36,467 nucleotides of DNA from a bacterium (GCA_024228395.1 JAAETM010000095.1:1-36467), one strand, 5' to 3'. Numbered from the stretch's first letter, positions 23,464 to 32,472 are shown. The notes: generated by a model from the letters alone, not told the origin. A program made the numbers and translations.

Positions 23464-24416
23464 CAGGTTCCTTCCACCCCGTAGAGGTCGCGGTAGATGG
23501 CTTTGAGGGTGCTGGAGCCGAATTGCACTTGGGCGGGGGCGGTCAGGTTGGTCAAACCGTTGAGCATGGCCAAGGTCGCGCGGGGATCGGGGCTCGTGAG
23601 TTCGAGCACCAGTTCGCTGCCGACGATTCGCGCGTTGTCGTAGCTGGATTGCGGCAAGGCGTCGAGCAGGGCTTGGCCCGGGCCTTCCATATTCCAAGTG
23701 AGGCGCAAAAGGCGCGCAGCCCGGTCATGGATGACCGAAGCTTTGGTGTCAGCGATCACCTCGCCCTTTTTCATGAACAGGATGCGGTCGCAGACCCGAT
23801 CCACTTCGCCGAAGTGGTGGGACGATAGCAGGACAGTGGTACCGGTCTCCGTATCCTTGCGCAGGGCATCGGTTACCAGGGTCCGTCGCGAGGGGTCCAG
23901 CCCTTCGGTGATCTCGTCTAGAATGCGCACGGGTACATCCGGGGCCATGGCCGCAGCAAACACCAATTGGCGCTTCATACCGTGGCTGTAAGAACCCATG
24001 CGGCGTTCCAGGGGAAGGCCAAAACCCGTGGCCAGCTCGCGAGCTCTCTTGAGGGTTTGTTTGTCCCGTCCACGCAGGAACCAGTTCAGGTGATCTCGCC
24101 CCCGCATCTCTCGATAGACGCCCATTTCTCCGGGCGCATAGGTCACTCGCTCACGCAAGTTGCAGCCATCGCCTTCGAGTTCTCGGCCGTCGACCCAGAC
24201 CCCGCCGGAGTCCGGACGAATCAATCCGATCAGGCTGCGCATGAGTGTGCTTTTGCCGCTGCCATTTGGCCCGATCAAACCCACGATGCTTCCGGCAGGA
24301 ATGTCTAGGTCCAGGGGGGCCAGGGCCTGGTTCTTGCCAAAAGCCTTGCTCAAACCGCGAACCCGGATGGAACCGGGGCCTGCAGGAGTTTGTGGAATAG
24401 TGCGGGACGGGTTCAT
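23463..24416 (-). CDS. ABC transporter ATP-binding protein
   Basis: This 317-residue protein contains Walker A LIGPNGSGKST at about 49, signature SYSHGMKRQ and a Walker B-like VRILDEITEGLD, where the usual DEP is DEI. VLLSSHHFGEVDR contains the switch His. The roughly 90 C-terminal residues are unlike the family core, as in exporters of the ABC-2 type. A GTATCG 6 nt upstream of ATG-24416 could be a weak leaderless -10. It is the first gene of the pair with the permease. Confidence 0.87.
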   Translation of the reverse strand: MNPSRTIPQTPAGPGSIRVRGLSKAFGKNQALAPLDLDIPAGSIVGLIGPNGSGKSTLMRSLIGLIRPDSGGVWVDGRELEGDGCNLRERVTYAPGEMGVYREMRGRDHLNWFLRGRDKQTLKRARELATGFGLPLERRMGSYSHGMKRQLVFAAAMAPDVPVRILDEITEGLDPSRRTLVTDALRKDTETGTTVLLSSHHFGEVDRVCDRILFMKKGEVIADTKASVIHDRAARLLRLTWNMEGPGQALLDALPQSSYDNARIVGSELVLELTSPDPRATLAMLNGLTNLTAPAQVQFGSSTLKAIYRDLYGVEGT

Positions 24417-24577
24417 GGAAGTCGATACGTTACCGTCGAAAGGGGCGAGTATCACTGGCCAACCCGGGCTCATCTCCCACCTATCCGGTTTTAGGGATGC
24501 TGGCGCATGTTCTTACCATCGGACCGTTGAAGATCAGGGTTGAAGCCAGGGGGATTCCAGCTACCGTAGGGACCGCC

Positions 24578-25366
24578 ATGGATTCATTCACCATTCTGAT
24601 TCTCAAAGAGGACTCCCTTGGACGGGTGGAGTGGCTGCTGGCCCACGATGGCTGTGCGCTGATCCGGCGCGTGGCTTGCGGTGGTCGCATCCCGCTCTCC
24701 AGGTGGCTGGCCCGGCGATTGATGGCCCGGGAGAGGGCTGCCCTTCTGCGCCTGGCCCAAGTCCCAGGTTTGCCGTGCCTGTTGGACTCCACGGATTCCC
24801 GTTACGACGAGGCGCTCGATTTGGAGATCCCAGGGCGTGGGAGCCCTGCAAAGCAGGATCTACTCGTGCGTCACAGTGTGTCGGGTTGCGCCTTGCACCA
24901 GGCGCAGACCCTGCCGGAGAATTTCTTCGATCTTCTGGAGGGTTTGGTGGCCAAAATTCACGCCCAAGGCGTTTGCCACAACGACCTGCACAAAGAGCAG
25001 AACATTATGGTCGATGCCCAGGGCTATCCGGGATTGATCGACTTTCAATTGGCGTCCGTGCACGCGGGCAATTCCAGTTCTTTCCGCACGCGGTGCCATG
25101 AGGACTTGCGCCACGTGCAAAAGCACCGTCGTCGTTACCTGCGGGATGGGCGTGGCCCCGAGGGTATTTCCATCGAACAGACCATCGGTGCAGGCGCAGG
25201 GGCGGGACTGCGCCGGCGTCCTCTTTCGCTGTTGTGGCGCAAGACGGGCAAGCCGCTCTATTACTTCTTTACGCGCAAAGTGCTGCGTCGCTGGGATGGG
25301 GAAGAGCGTCGAGAGAGTTCGGGGCCGTGGCCCAAATGGGTCGGCCCGCTGGAGCCCAGGGCCTAG
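24578..25366 (+). CDS. RIO/WaaP-like protein kinase-fold protein
   Basis: This 262-residue protein has a small kinase-fold core. The catalytic loop reads CHNDLHKEQNIMV (HxDxxxxN type) and the metal loop LIDFQLASV (DFQ in place of DFG). This pattern matches RIO1-like and lipopolysaccharide kinases that phosphorylate sugars or proteins. The glycine-rich loop is not clear, and the C-terminal basic part (KHRRRYL, LRRRPLS, KVLRRW) is distinctive. The start at ATG-24578 avoids a less conserved-looking stretch from 24497, but the longer start cannot be excluded. Its stop overlaps that of the convergent CPCC gene by 4 bp. Confidence 0.72.
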   Translation: MDSFTILILKEDSLGRVEWLLAHDGCALIRRVACGGRIPLSRWLARRLMARERAALLRLAQVPGLPCLLDSTDSRYDEALDLEIPGRGSPAKQDLLVRHSVSGCALHQAQTLPENFFDLLEGLVAKIHAQGVCHNDLHKEQNIMVDAQGYPGLIDFQLASVHAGNSSSFRTRCHEDLRHVQKHRRRYLRDGRGPEGISIEQTIGAGAGAGLRRRPLSLLWRKTGKPLYYFFTRKVLRRWDGEERRESSGPWPKWVGPLEPRA

Positions 25367-25638
25367 TGATACGTGGCACGTTGCTCGCGGCGCAAGCCTG
25401 AGCGTTCATCGGGTGTGGCGACCAACGACAATGCAGCCTGGTCGCTGGCGCCAAAGGCGCCAAAGTTCTGACGCCCGGTGAAGAGCGTGATGTGGTTGGC
25501 GCTGGAGACTTCGTTCATGCGGTCCAGGTCGGTACCGTCGTCCTCCCAGTAACAAACCGGGCAGACGTCGTGGGCGCTTCGGCGGGCCAGGGAATAGTAG
25601 TCGCAGCAGGGGCACTGGTTCTGTTCGTCGCGCAACAT
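25363..25638 (-). CDS. CPCC-family cysteine-rich protein
   Basis: This 91-residue protein has NQCPCCDYYSL near the start and DVCPVCYWEDDGTDLD further on, two CxxC/CPxC zinc-ribbon pairs, followed by EVSSANHITLFTGRQNFGAFG. This matches the CPCC (PF14206) family, whose function is unknown. ATG-25638 lies 3 nt after the polA stop on the same strand, so the two are probably one operon. The 3' end overlaps the convergent kinase gene at a CTAG shared by both stop codons. Confidence 0.85.
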   Translation of the reverse strand: MLRDEQNQCPCCDYYSLARRSAHDVCPVCYWEDDGTDLDRMNEVSSANHITLFTGRQNFGAFGASDQAALSLVATPDERSGLRREQRATYH

Positions 25639-25641
25639 GGG

Positions 25642-28359
25642 TTAGTGGGCCTCCAGCCAGTTCTTGCCGTGGCCAAAATCGACCACTAAGGGCACGTCGA
25701 GTTCCACCGCGTTTTCCATGCATTCGCGCACAATGTCGATGGTGGTATCCAGGTGGCTCTTGGGTACTTCGAGCACCAATTCGTCATGGACTTGCAACAG
25801 CATCAGGGCCGGACTGTTCTCCTTGGCCAGGCGAATTTCCAGGTCGATCATGGCGCGTTTGATGATGTCGGCGGCGCTGCCTTGCACCGGCGTGTTGACC
25901 GCAACGTTTTCCGCCATGGCGGCCATGCGCGGATTTTTAGAGGTCAGTTCGGGAACGTTGCGGCGGCGACCGAAGAGTGTTTCAACGTAGCCGGTCTCAC
26001 GGGCCCTTTCGAGCAGGTTGTCGATCCACGTGCGCACGCCGGGGAAGGCTTTGAAGTAACGTTCGATGAACTTCTTGGCGTCGGGCACGGTCAGGCCGGT
26101 TTCCTTGGAGAGGCGTTGGGCGCCCATGCCGTAGAGCAGACCGAAGTTGATCGCCTTGGCCTTGGAGCGGTGTTCGCGGTCGACTTCGCTGGGGTCCAGG
26201 TCAAAGATCTTGGCGGCGGTGGAGGCGTGGATGTCCAGGCCTTCCTGGAAGGCCTTGGTGAGCCCCGGATCGCCGCTCAAGTGCGCCATGATGCGCAGCT
26301 CGACCTGGCTGTAGTCCGCCGCCATGAGCACCCATTCGCCATGTTCATCGGCGGGGCGCGGCACGAAGACCTCGCGCAGCTTGCGGCCCCGGGGCGTGCG
26401 GATCGGGATGTTCTGCAGGTTTGGGTTGGAGCTCGCCAAGCGTCCCGTGGCCGCGCTGATTTGACTGAAGTGACAATGCACGCGGCCGGTTTGCGGGTTC
26501 ACGAAGCGCGGCAGGGCTTCCACGTAGGTGTTGCGCAGTTTGGCGACTTCGCGGAAGGCGAGTAGGCGCTGGATGATTTCCACGTCCCCGTAGTTGGTGG
26601 TCAGGGTCGAGTGATCCGTGGCCCAGCCGGTCTTGGTCTTCTTGGGTTTCTTGACCCCGGCTTCGACTTGGATCTCGAGCTTTTCGAAGAACACTGCGCC
26701 CAGGGCTTTGGGGCTGTTCAGGTTCAGGTCGGGCACGTCAGCTAGCCTGCGTACGTCGGCCTCGGCGGCTTGCATGTCCTTGAGCAGGTTTTGTCCAAGC
26801 TCCGCCAGGGCTTCCACGTTCAAGCGAATGCCGCGGCTTTCCATGGCTTGCAGCACGGGCACCAGGGGCAATTCTAAGTCGTAGTACAAACCTTCAAATT
26901 CGCCCTCTTGCAATTCCTTTTCGAGCTGCTGGTACAAACGGAAGGTCACGTCCGCGTCCTCGCAGGCGTACTCGGCCACCTGCTCGACCAATACCTCGGC
27001 CATGGTGATCCGCTTTTTGCCCTTGCCGATCAGTTCGGAGGTAGGGATCTTGCGCAGGTTGAAATAGTGCAAAGCCAACTCATCCAAACCATGGCGCCGG
27101 TCCGAACCCGCCACCGTGAAACTGGCCACCATGGTGTCGAAGAAGGGCGGGGGCATATCGATGCCGTGGGCGTGCAGCACCATCGAATCGTACTTGACGT
27201 TCTGGCCGATGCGGTTCAGCTCCGGGTCGGTCATGAGCGGGCGCAACGCCTGGAGCAATTCGCTGGGACCGCCGGGTAAGACGGCGGGCGTGGCATTGAA
27301 GGGCACGTAGAAGGCGCGGCCGGGGGCGGCGCTGAACGAAATGCCTACCAGAGAAACCTCGAGGGGGGAAAGGCCCGTGGTCTCCGTATCCCAGGCGAAG
27401 GTGCCCGCTTCTCGCAGTTCTTTTTCCATGGCCTGCAAGCCAGCCAGGTCGGTGACCGTCACATAGTCGCGGTCCATTTCGATCTTGCTTCCGCCGCCCT
27501 TGCGCACCTTGTCCGCCAAGCTACGGAAATCGAGCTTTTGGAACAGGTCGGCCAATCCAGAGGGATCCGGGTCAGGGGTCACCAGGTCTGTGACCGTGGG
27601 GTCCAGCGGCACGTTCGTGTGGATCGTGACCAGGTCCAGGGAGAGCAGCAGCATCTCCCGATCGTTCTCGATCTTCTCTTTGTTCTTGCCCTTGACTGCT
27701 TCCAGGTTCTCCAGGATGCCGGGTACGGAACCGAATTCTCCCACCAACTTGATAGCGCCCTTTTCACCGATACCTTTTACGCCAGGAATGTTGTCGGAGG
27801 CATCACCCATCAAAGCGAGCACGTCGATCACATGATTGGGCGTGGTGCCGAACTTTTCCTTGACCGCTTTCACGCCTTGGATCTCCAGGTCGACGCCGCG
27901 CTTGAACACGTTGTACATCTGGACCTTGTCGCTGATCAGTTGCATGAAGTCCTTGTCGCCGGAGACGATGAAAACCTCGTGTCCAGCGGCTTCGCCCTGG
28001 CGCGCCAGGGTGCCGATTACGTCGTCCGCCTCGTAACCTGGAATTTCGAAGAGTGGGATGTTATGGGCCTCTACGATCGACCGAATCAGGGGCAACTGAT
28101 CGATCAGTTCCTCGGGCGCTTTCTCCCGGGTGGCTTTGTAATCCTGGAACTGCTCGTGCCGGAAGGTGGGGCCCTTGGCATCCAAGGCCACCGCGATCAG
28201 ATCCGGCTCTTCGTTCTCCAGGATGCGCCGCAGGGTCATGGTGAACCCGTAGGTCGCCCCTGTGGGCTGGCCGGCCAAAGTCGTCAGGCCCGAGCGGGCA
28301 AGGGCGAAGTGGGCGCGGTAGGCGAGGGCGGTTCCGTCGAGCAGGAATAGGCGGGTCAT
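25642..28359 (-). CDS. polA: DNA polymerase I
   Basis: This 905-residue enzyme fills gaps and replaces RNA primers. It has three domains. The 5'-3' exonuclease (1 to about 290) contains LFLLDGTALAYRA and GDASDNIPGVKGIGEKGA. The 3'-5' proofreading domain has DTETTGLSP near 322, NVKYDSMVLHAHG and YACEDADVTFRLY, so the acidic residues are intact. The polymerase domain contains SSNPNLQNIP, ADYSQVELRIMAHLSGD near 680, RSKAKAINFGLLYGMG and HDELVLEVP near 857. ATG-28359 is supported by TATACT 6 nt upstream; the in-frame upstream codons cover this promoter. The CPCC gene follows closely. Confidence 0.97.
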   Translation of the reverse strand: MTRLFLLDGTALAYRAHFALARSGLTTLAGQPTGATYGFTMTLRRILENEEPDLIAVALDAKGPTFRHEQFQDYKATREKAPEELIDQLPLIRSIVEAHNIPLFEIPGYEADDVIGTLARQGEAAGHEVFIVSGDKDFMQLISDKVQMYNVFKRGVDLEIQGVKAVKEKFGTTPNHVIDVLALMGDASDNIPGVKGIGEKGAIKLVGEFGSVPGILENLEAVKGKNKEKIENDREMLLLSLDLVTIHTNVPLDPTVTDLVTPDPDPSGLADLFQKLDFRSLADKVRKGGGSKIEMDRDYVTVTDLAGLQAMEKELREAGTFAWDTETTGLSPLEVSLVGISFSAAPGRAFYVPFNATPAVLPGGPSELLQALRPLMTDPELNRIGQNVKYDSMVLHAHGIDMPPPFFDTMVASFTVAGSDRRHGLDELALHYFNLRKIPTSELIGKGKKRITMAEVLVEQVAEYACEDADVTFRLYQQLEKELQEGEFEGLYYDLELPLVPVLQAMESRGIRLNVEALAELGQNLLKDMQAAEADVRRLADVPDLNLNSPKALGAVFFEKLEIQVEAGVKKPKKTKTGWATDHSTLTTNYGDVEIIQRLLAFREVAKLRNTYVEALPRFVNPQTGRVHCHFSQISAATGRLASSNPNLQNIPIRTPRGRKLREVFVPRPADEHGEWVLMAADYSQVELRIMAHLSGDPGLTKAFQEGLDIHASTAAKIFDLDPSEVDREHRSKAKAINFGLLYGMGAQRLSKETGLTVPDAKKFIERYFKAFPGVRTWIDNLLERARETGYVETLFGRRRNVPELTSKNPRMAAMAENVAVNTPVQGSAADIIKRAMIDLEIRLAKENSPALMLLQVHDELVLEVPKSHLDTTIDIVRECMENAVELDVPLVVDFGHGKNWLEAH

Positions 28360-28365
28360 GGCAGG

Positions 28366-28371
28366 AGTATA
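28366..28371 (-). promoter_or_regulatory. -10 element (TATACT) of polA
   Basis: TATACT (minus strand), in CCGTATACT, ends 6 nt before ATG-28359. The longer ORF would place this inside the coding region, so it supports the shorter start. No clear -35 is seen at 16-18 nt. Confidence 0.6.
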
Positions 28372-28423
28372 CGGAACCTGCAATGCGGACGGTATGTTGT
28401 GTCAGGTAGCCGTCAAATTGCAA

Positions 28424-28461
28424 GCAACGCCCACCTCCCAGGCAAGGGTGGCGGGCGTTGC
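28424..28461 (-). terminator. Hairpin after the endonuclease gene, candidate terminator
   Basis: GCAACGCCC (28424-28432) pairs with GGGCGTTGC (28453-28461), and a further CACC/GGTG pairing is possible around a bulge. It lies 22 nt past the stop of the minus-strand endonuclease gene and is followed by a T-rich TTGCAATTTG on that strand. Confidence 0.5.
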
Positions 28462-28483
28462 GCGGATCAGCCTTCTCGAAAGC

Positions 28484-29770
28484 CTACTGGAAGGTGAACA
28501 GCATGGCGTCGCTGAAGTTCGAGGTGTTCCCAGGGTTGGCATCTCGATACCAGCATTGGAACGTCCAGGTCTCACCAGCCAGAACGGGCTGCAAGGGATT
28601 TGTGGGCATCTGGGTCAAATCCACCGGAAGCATGAAGTAACCAAAGGGGCCTGAGAAGCGGATCTGGTTGCCAGCGTTGAAGCGCCCAAGGGCGCCTCCG
28701 AGGCACAGGATCCCCTGGCTTCCTCCCGGGTTGGGAACGAATCCCGCGGCGCGTCCACTTAAGAAGTACCCGAACTGGTTGGGCGGCATCTGGGAAACAC
28801 TCAAGGAGAGGTCGTTGTCCGCTGCGACGACCGAGCCAATGGCATCCATTACGGCGGGGAGTCCGGTGGAGTTGATGGCGGCAGGGGAGCAATATACGGC
28901 TCCGAAAGTACCGCCGGGGCTGCCACAGTTGCCATTGAATAAGCAGTCCACCCACTCGGGGTGATCGACGAAAGGGTTGCGGTTGCCTTGGAAACTGAAG
29001 ATCACATCGTTGCGTGCTTCTTCACCCGCATCGACGGGATCGTCCAAGTGCCACTGCAGCAAGGCACTGAGCAGGCCCATGTAGGCCACACTCTCGTTGG
29101 ATCCCGTGTTGGATGCCGAGATCAAACTCTGCACATCCGTCAGGATCAGGTCGGGTTCACTAACGCCGGTGTTCCCGTGGTTGCCGCCTTCGTAGCGAAC
29201 ATCCGCATACAAGAGGGAACGCGCCACGTCTCCCTTGCGCTCCGACCAAACCTGCCAAGTTCCACTGGCGTTGCTACCCGAGCCCCAACTCGAGGTGCCC
29301 GGGTATGTCCCCGATGTGCCGCCGTCGGTGAGGTACTCACTACAGGAAGGACTGCAGTTTCGGAAGGGGCGGTTTGAGCGTGCCGTGTTGTAACCGGAGT
29401 CGCACAACCACAGCATGTGGCAATCGGTGTAGGGGTAGTTGTCTGAACCGTCGTCGGGGAAGCCAAAGGACTTGGGCCAGGTGTGCTCCCGGTTGAAACC
29501 ACCGCCGGACTTGGAAAAGGACCGGTGGCGATAGACGTCGATGAAGCGACTCGAGTTGTTCGGATCCTCCTGCGCGATCTTCAAGATGTCCCAAGTGTCC
29601 GTGGATCCACTGGTGTACGAAAAACGTTGGTGATCGTCGACAACTTCGTGCAGGGTAGAACGCAAGGTGGTGGCGTTCGTATCGTCGACGGAGTTGTAGA
29701 ATCCGGGCGGGGGGCCTTGGGCAAAGACGGTGCTAGTCAGGAGCAGTAATGCGGAAAGCAAGTGGCGCAT
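28484..29770 (-). CDS. Secreted endonuclease I family nuclease with C-terminal planctomycete-type domain
   Basis: This 428-residue secreted protein starts with the signal peptide MRHLLSALLLLTSTVFAQG. Residues about 24-280 match endonuclease I (PF04231): HEVVDDHQRFSY, DVYRHRSF, and the catalytic GFNREHTWPKSFG with His96, then SARSNRPFRN-type and DVRYEGGN regions. These enzymes cut DNA or RNA outside the cytoplasm, probably for nutrient uptake. The last roughly 135 residues (from YCSPAAINSTGLPA to the end) form a separate module shared with the adjacent lamin-tail-like protein. Start ATG-29770 fits the signal peptide; the long frame to 29929 is rejected. Confidence 0.92.
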   Translation of the reverse strand: MRHLLSALLLLTSTVFAQGPPPGFYNSVDDTNATTLRSTLHEVVDDHQRFSYTSGSTDTWDILKIAQEDPNNSSRFIDVYRHRSFSKSGGGFNREHTWPKSFGFPDDGSDNYPYTDCHMLWLCDSGYNTARSNRPFRNCSPSCSEYLTDGGTSGTYPGTSSWGSGSNASGTWQVWSERKGDVARSLLYADVRYEGGNHGNTGVSEPDLILTDVQSLISASNTGSNESVAYMGLLSALLQWHLDDPVDAGEEARNDVIFSFQGNRNPFVDHPEWVDCLFNGNCGSPGGTFGAVYCSPAAINSTGLPAVMDAIGSVVAADNDLSLSVSQMPPNQFGYFLSGRAAGFVPNPGGSQGILCLGGALGRFNAGNQIRFSGPFGYFMLPVDLTQMPTNPLQPVLAGETWTFQCWYRDANPGNTSNFSDAMLFTFQ

Positions 29771-29833
29771 GGTAGGGGTGCGGAGGGAGAGGCGTGCTTT
29801 GGCGGGTTCCAGCCCGGTGGTGCCGTTGGGTCT

Positions 29834-29853
29834 TGGGGAGGACAATCTCCCCA
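29834..29853. repeat. Hairpin upstream of the endonuclease gene
   Basis: TGGGGAG and CTCCCCA flank a 6-nt loop (29841-29846). It lies between the two minus-strand secreted-protein genes, within the 195-bp region 29771-29965, and may mark a 5' leader or the upstream gene's end. Confidence 0.35.
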
Positions 29854-29932
29854 GGCCCCATTTCTGGAATGAGAGCCCTGCCCAAGGAAAAGCGCCTCCA
29901 CGCGGAGGAAATCCGGCGCGGGAGCGCATAGT

Positions 29933-29948
29933 CTCTCCGAGTGGAGAG
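29933..29948 (-). terminator. Hairpin after the lamin-tail-like gene
   Basis: CTCTCC and GGAGAG pair around a 4-nt loop (GAGT), starting 17 nt past the stop of the minus-strand gene at 29966. No T-tract follows, so termination is uncertain. Confidence 0.35.
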
Positions 29949-29965
29949 CAGGGCGCAAAAGTGAC

Positions 29966-31216
29966 CTAGAAGGTCACGCTGAGGCCGTTGGTGAAGTTGG
30001 AAGTGCCCACGCCGGCGGGCGTGTCACGGTACCAACCCTGGAAGTGCCAGGTGTCGCCGGCCATGATCGTCACGGGGACGGTAGCGGGGACGGTGTTGGG
30101 CACGTCGAAACCGAAGCCGGTGGTGGAGGTACCAACAGCGTTGATCATCACACCGGAACCGTTGAAGCCGCCGATGGAGTTCATGTCTGTTCCAGCCACG
30201 TTGTAGCGGAAGAACTGAGCGGAACCGCCGACCAAGCAGAATTGACCATTGCTGACCACGATGCCGGAAGTGGCTTGGGTGCCGACCAGGAGGTAGGCGA
30301 GCTGTCCGGGAACACCGCCGGTGATTTCCAAGTGCGCGCCGCTACCGACGCCGGAATTGGTGGAACCGGTCAGGACAGCGGGAGCTCCGGTAGAGTTGTT
30401 GGTGGCCGGGTTGCAGAAGGGGGTACCGATGCCGGTACCGGTGCCGGCGCAGCCGGCGCCAGTGGCGGCGGTTAGTCCGCAGACGAAGGACGGGTTGGCC
30501 GTGCCGGGGGTTTGGTCGGCGCCGCCGGGGTTGCTGAAGTCAAGGAATGTGTCGTTACACCAATCGTTGGGGTAGTCGCCCGGGCGGGACATGCCAGCGG
30601 GGAAGTAAATGCCATCCGGGCCGAGGATTTCAGCACAATCGAAGGTGATGTCGTGGGGAGTTCCAGGACCACCAGCGCCGGGACTGGTGCCGGTGTAGTT
30701 GTCCATCATGGTCAAGTTCTCAAGGGTGATGAAGCTGGTCGGATCATCGGTGAACAGGGTCTCACCATTGTGGTCAGGATCGATGTTGGTGTGGTAGAGC
30801 ACATTTTCCAGGTCCGAAATATCGAGGGCGTTCGGCACGTTCAGCAAGTAAAACGTCTCGGTGCCATTCTCGATGTTGTCGGCAGCACCACCGGCGTGGG
30901 GGCCGGTGGCCAAGTCGTAGTCCATGTTGGCGACGGCGACATTGCCCATCACGAAGTATCCATCGGCGGGAACTACGTAATCGGACAAGTCCCAGACACG
31001 ATCCAGGGTGCCCTGGCCGCCGCCTTGGCCTTCGACCATACAGACGACGATGTTGGCCAGGCTCATGCCCGGAGTGCCGATCAGTTCGATAAACTCCATG
31101 GTGTCCGTGCCCGAGTGGGAGGCATAGATTTCATTGAAGTGGATGTTTTGGGCTTGGGCAGCGCCTGCGAGGCACATGGCAGCTGCACCAATAGAAGAGA
31201 GACGGGTAAACCGCAT
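29966..31216 (-). CDS. Secreted lamin-tail-domain-like protein with C-terminal planctomycete-type domain
   Basis: This 416-residue exported protein has signal peptide MRFTRLSSIGAAAMCLAG ending near AQAQ. Residues about 24-240 resemble a lamin-tail (LTD) domain: IHFNEIYASHSGTDTMEFIELIG, then NGTETFYLLN and NPGGADQTPGTAN near the end. LTDs are beta-sandwich binding modules often found in secreted or nuclease-linked proteins. The last roughly 150 residues (FCNPATNNSTGAPAV to SNFTNGLSVTF) match the tail of the adjacent endonuclease. No catalytic motif is seen. ATG-31216 has no Shine-Dalgarno sequence or -10 at leaderless distance. Confidence 0.85.
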   Translation of the reverse strand: MRFTRLSSIGAAAMCLAGAAQAQNIHFNEIYASHSGTDTMEFIELIGTPGMSLANIVVCMVEGQGGGQGTLDRVWDLSDYVVPADGYFVMGNVAVANMDYDLATGPHAGGAADNIENGTETFYLLNVPNALDISDLENVLYHTNIDPDHNGETLFTDDPTSFITLENLTMMDNYTGTSPGAGGPGTPHDITFDCAEILGPDGIYFPAGMSRPGDYPNDWCNDTFLDFSNPGGADQTPGTANPSFVCGLTAATGAGCAGTGTGIGTPFCNPATNNSTGAPAVLTGSTNSGVGSGAHLEITGGVPGQLAYLLVGTQATSGIVVSNGQFCLVGGSAQFFRYNVAGTDMNSIGGFNGSGVMINAVGTSTTGFGFDVPNTVPATVPVTIMAGDTWHFQGWYRDTPAGVGTSNFTNGLSVTF

Positions 31217-31425
31217 GATATTTGGAGTGATTGGAGAAGTGGTTTAGAGTGGGGACCCAAAGTGGATTCCCAGTGACTTCTTGAGTGGGTAAGGGTACAA
31301 AACAGAGGGTTAAAGGACCATTGAATTGATGCAAACTCTCACTTGTCCCCCGTGGGTGTCCTCAAACAAGCCAAAATAAGGGGGAGCTGCTCATTCTCCC
31401 TGGAAATGAGCCCAGTCGATTTCGC

Positions 31426-32472
31426 ATGCTCTACGGCATGGACAACGACCCCGCCTCCCCCCCGACCCCGCCCCGCACCCTGATGGGTGGTTTCTTGATG
31501 GGGTTTGCCAATCTCGTGCCGGGAATTAGCGGGGGGACTATGATTTTGGCAGTGGGGCTTTATGACCAATTCATCGAGGCCGTTTCAAATGTTTCCAGGC
31601 TGCGATTCTCACGCCCATCTCTGTTTTTTTTAGCGTGGATAGGATTGGGCGCCATCGTGGCGGTTGCCAGTCTATCCGGCGTGTTGGTGGATTTGGTCGT
31701 GGAGCATCGCTGGGTCATGTACAGCCTGTTCCTGGGGATGACTTTGGGGGGCTCCCCCGAATTGCTTAAGCAGGCTAGGCCTGTCAAAGGGCCCGTAGTG
31801 CTCGCCATCATCGCAGGCTTCGCGGCCATGGCAGCCTTTGCCTACTTTCTGACCGGCACCCAATTGCCTCCCAACCCCGGCGTTTTGGTTTTGGTGGGCG
31901 CTCTGGCAGCTTCCAGTATGATCTTGCCCGGCATCAGTGGAAGCTACCTGCTCCTCATCTTCGGTCTGTACGAAACCGTGATCGGATCCCTAAGGCCCGA
32001 GGCCCTGCGCGAGGATTTTATGGGAGCCATGTGGATCATCGTACCCGTCGGTGTTGGGGCCGTGTTGGGTATCGCCCTGCTGTCCAATGTGCTGCGCCTT
32101 TTCCTGAATCGCAAACCCCAGGTGGCCCATGGCATGCTGCTTGGACTCCTGGTTGGTTCTATCCTAGGCCTCTGGCCCTTTCAAAATCCGGTTCACCAAG
32201 AGCTCGCACGCAAAGAAGTACGCAAGGCCACCGTCATGCTCCTGGCAGGAAACGAAACGCAGGCGATCCAAGACAAGTTTGGCGTCACCTTCACCGAAGA
32301 ACGCTTGCAGGAACTGGCCACCCGCTACGCCGACAAAACCCCAGGCGATCTAAAGCGCATGAGCAATCAACTCGAACGCTTTGATCCTACTGTGACCCAA
32401 ATCCTGAAAGCCTTGGGGCTGTTCCTTTTGGGCGTTCTTACCACGCGCATGGTGGGGCGGAAGCAGTCCTGA
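31426..32472 (+). CDS. DUF368-family (PopT-type) undecaprenyl phosphate transporter
   Basis: This 348-residue polytopic membrane protein contains the DUF368 signatures GFANLVPGISGGTMILAVGLYDQFI near the N-terminus and ASSMILPGISGSYLLLIFGLYE near 160-180. DUF368 members (PopT) were recently shown to move undecaprenyl phosphate back across the membrane, recycling the lipid carrier for cell-wall and polysaccharide synthesis. The soluble insert KATVMLLAGNETQAIQDKFGV near 265 is typical of longer members. An in-frame ATG at 31438, preceded 7 nt away by CATGCT, is an alternative start. It is convergent with the Nudix-like gene. Confidence 0.9.
   Translation: MLYGMDNDPASPPTPPRTLMGGFLMGFANLVPGISGGTMILAVGLYDQFIEAVSNVSRLRFSRPSLFFLAWIGLGAIVAVASLSGVLVDLVVEHRWVMYSLFLGMTLGGSPELLKQARPVKGPVVLAIIAGFAAMAAFAYFLTGTQLPPNPGVLVLVGALAASSMILPGISGSYLLLIFGLYETVIGSLRPEALREDFMGAMWIIVPVGVGAVLGIALLSNVLRLFLNRKPQVAHGMLLGLLVGSILGLWPFQNPVHQELARKEVRKATVMLLAGNETQAIQDKFGVTFTEERLQELATRYADKTPGDLKRMSNQLERFDPTVTQILKALGLFLLGVLTTRMVGRKQS

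Noticed and set aside
27538-28350. 270-residue plus-strand ORF opposite the polA 5' end
   Set aside because: Antisense to the conserved exonuclease domain of polA, with no recognisable motif.
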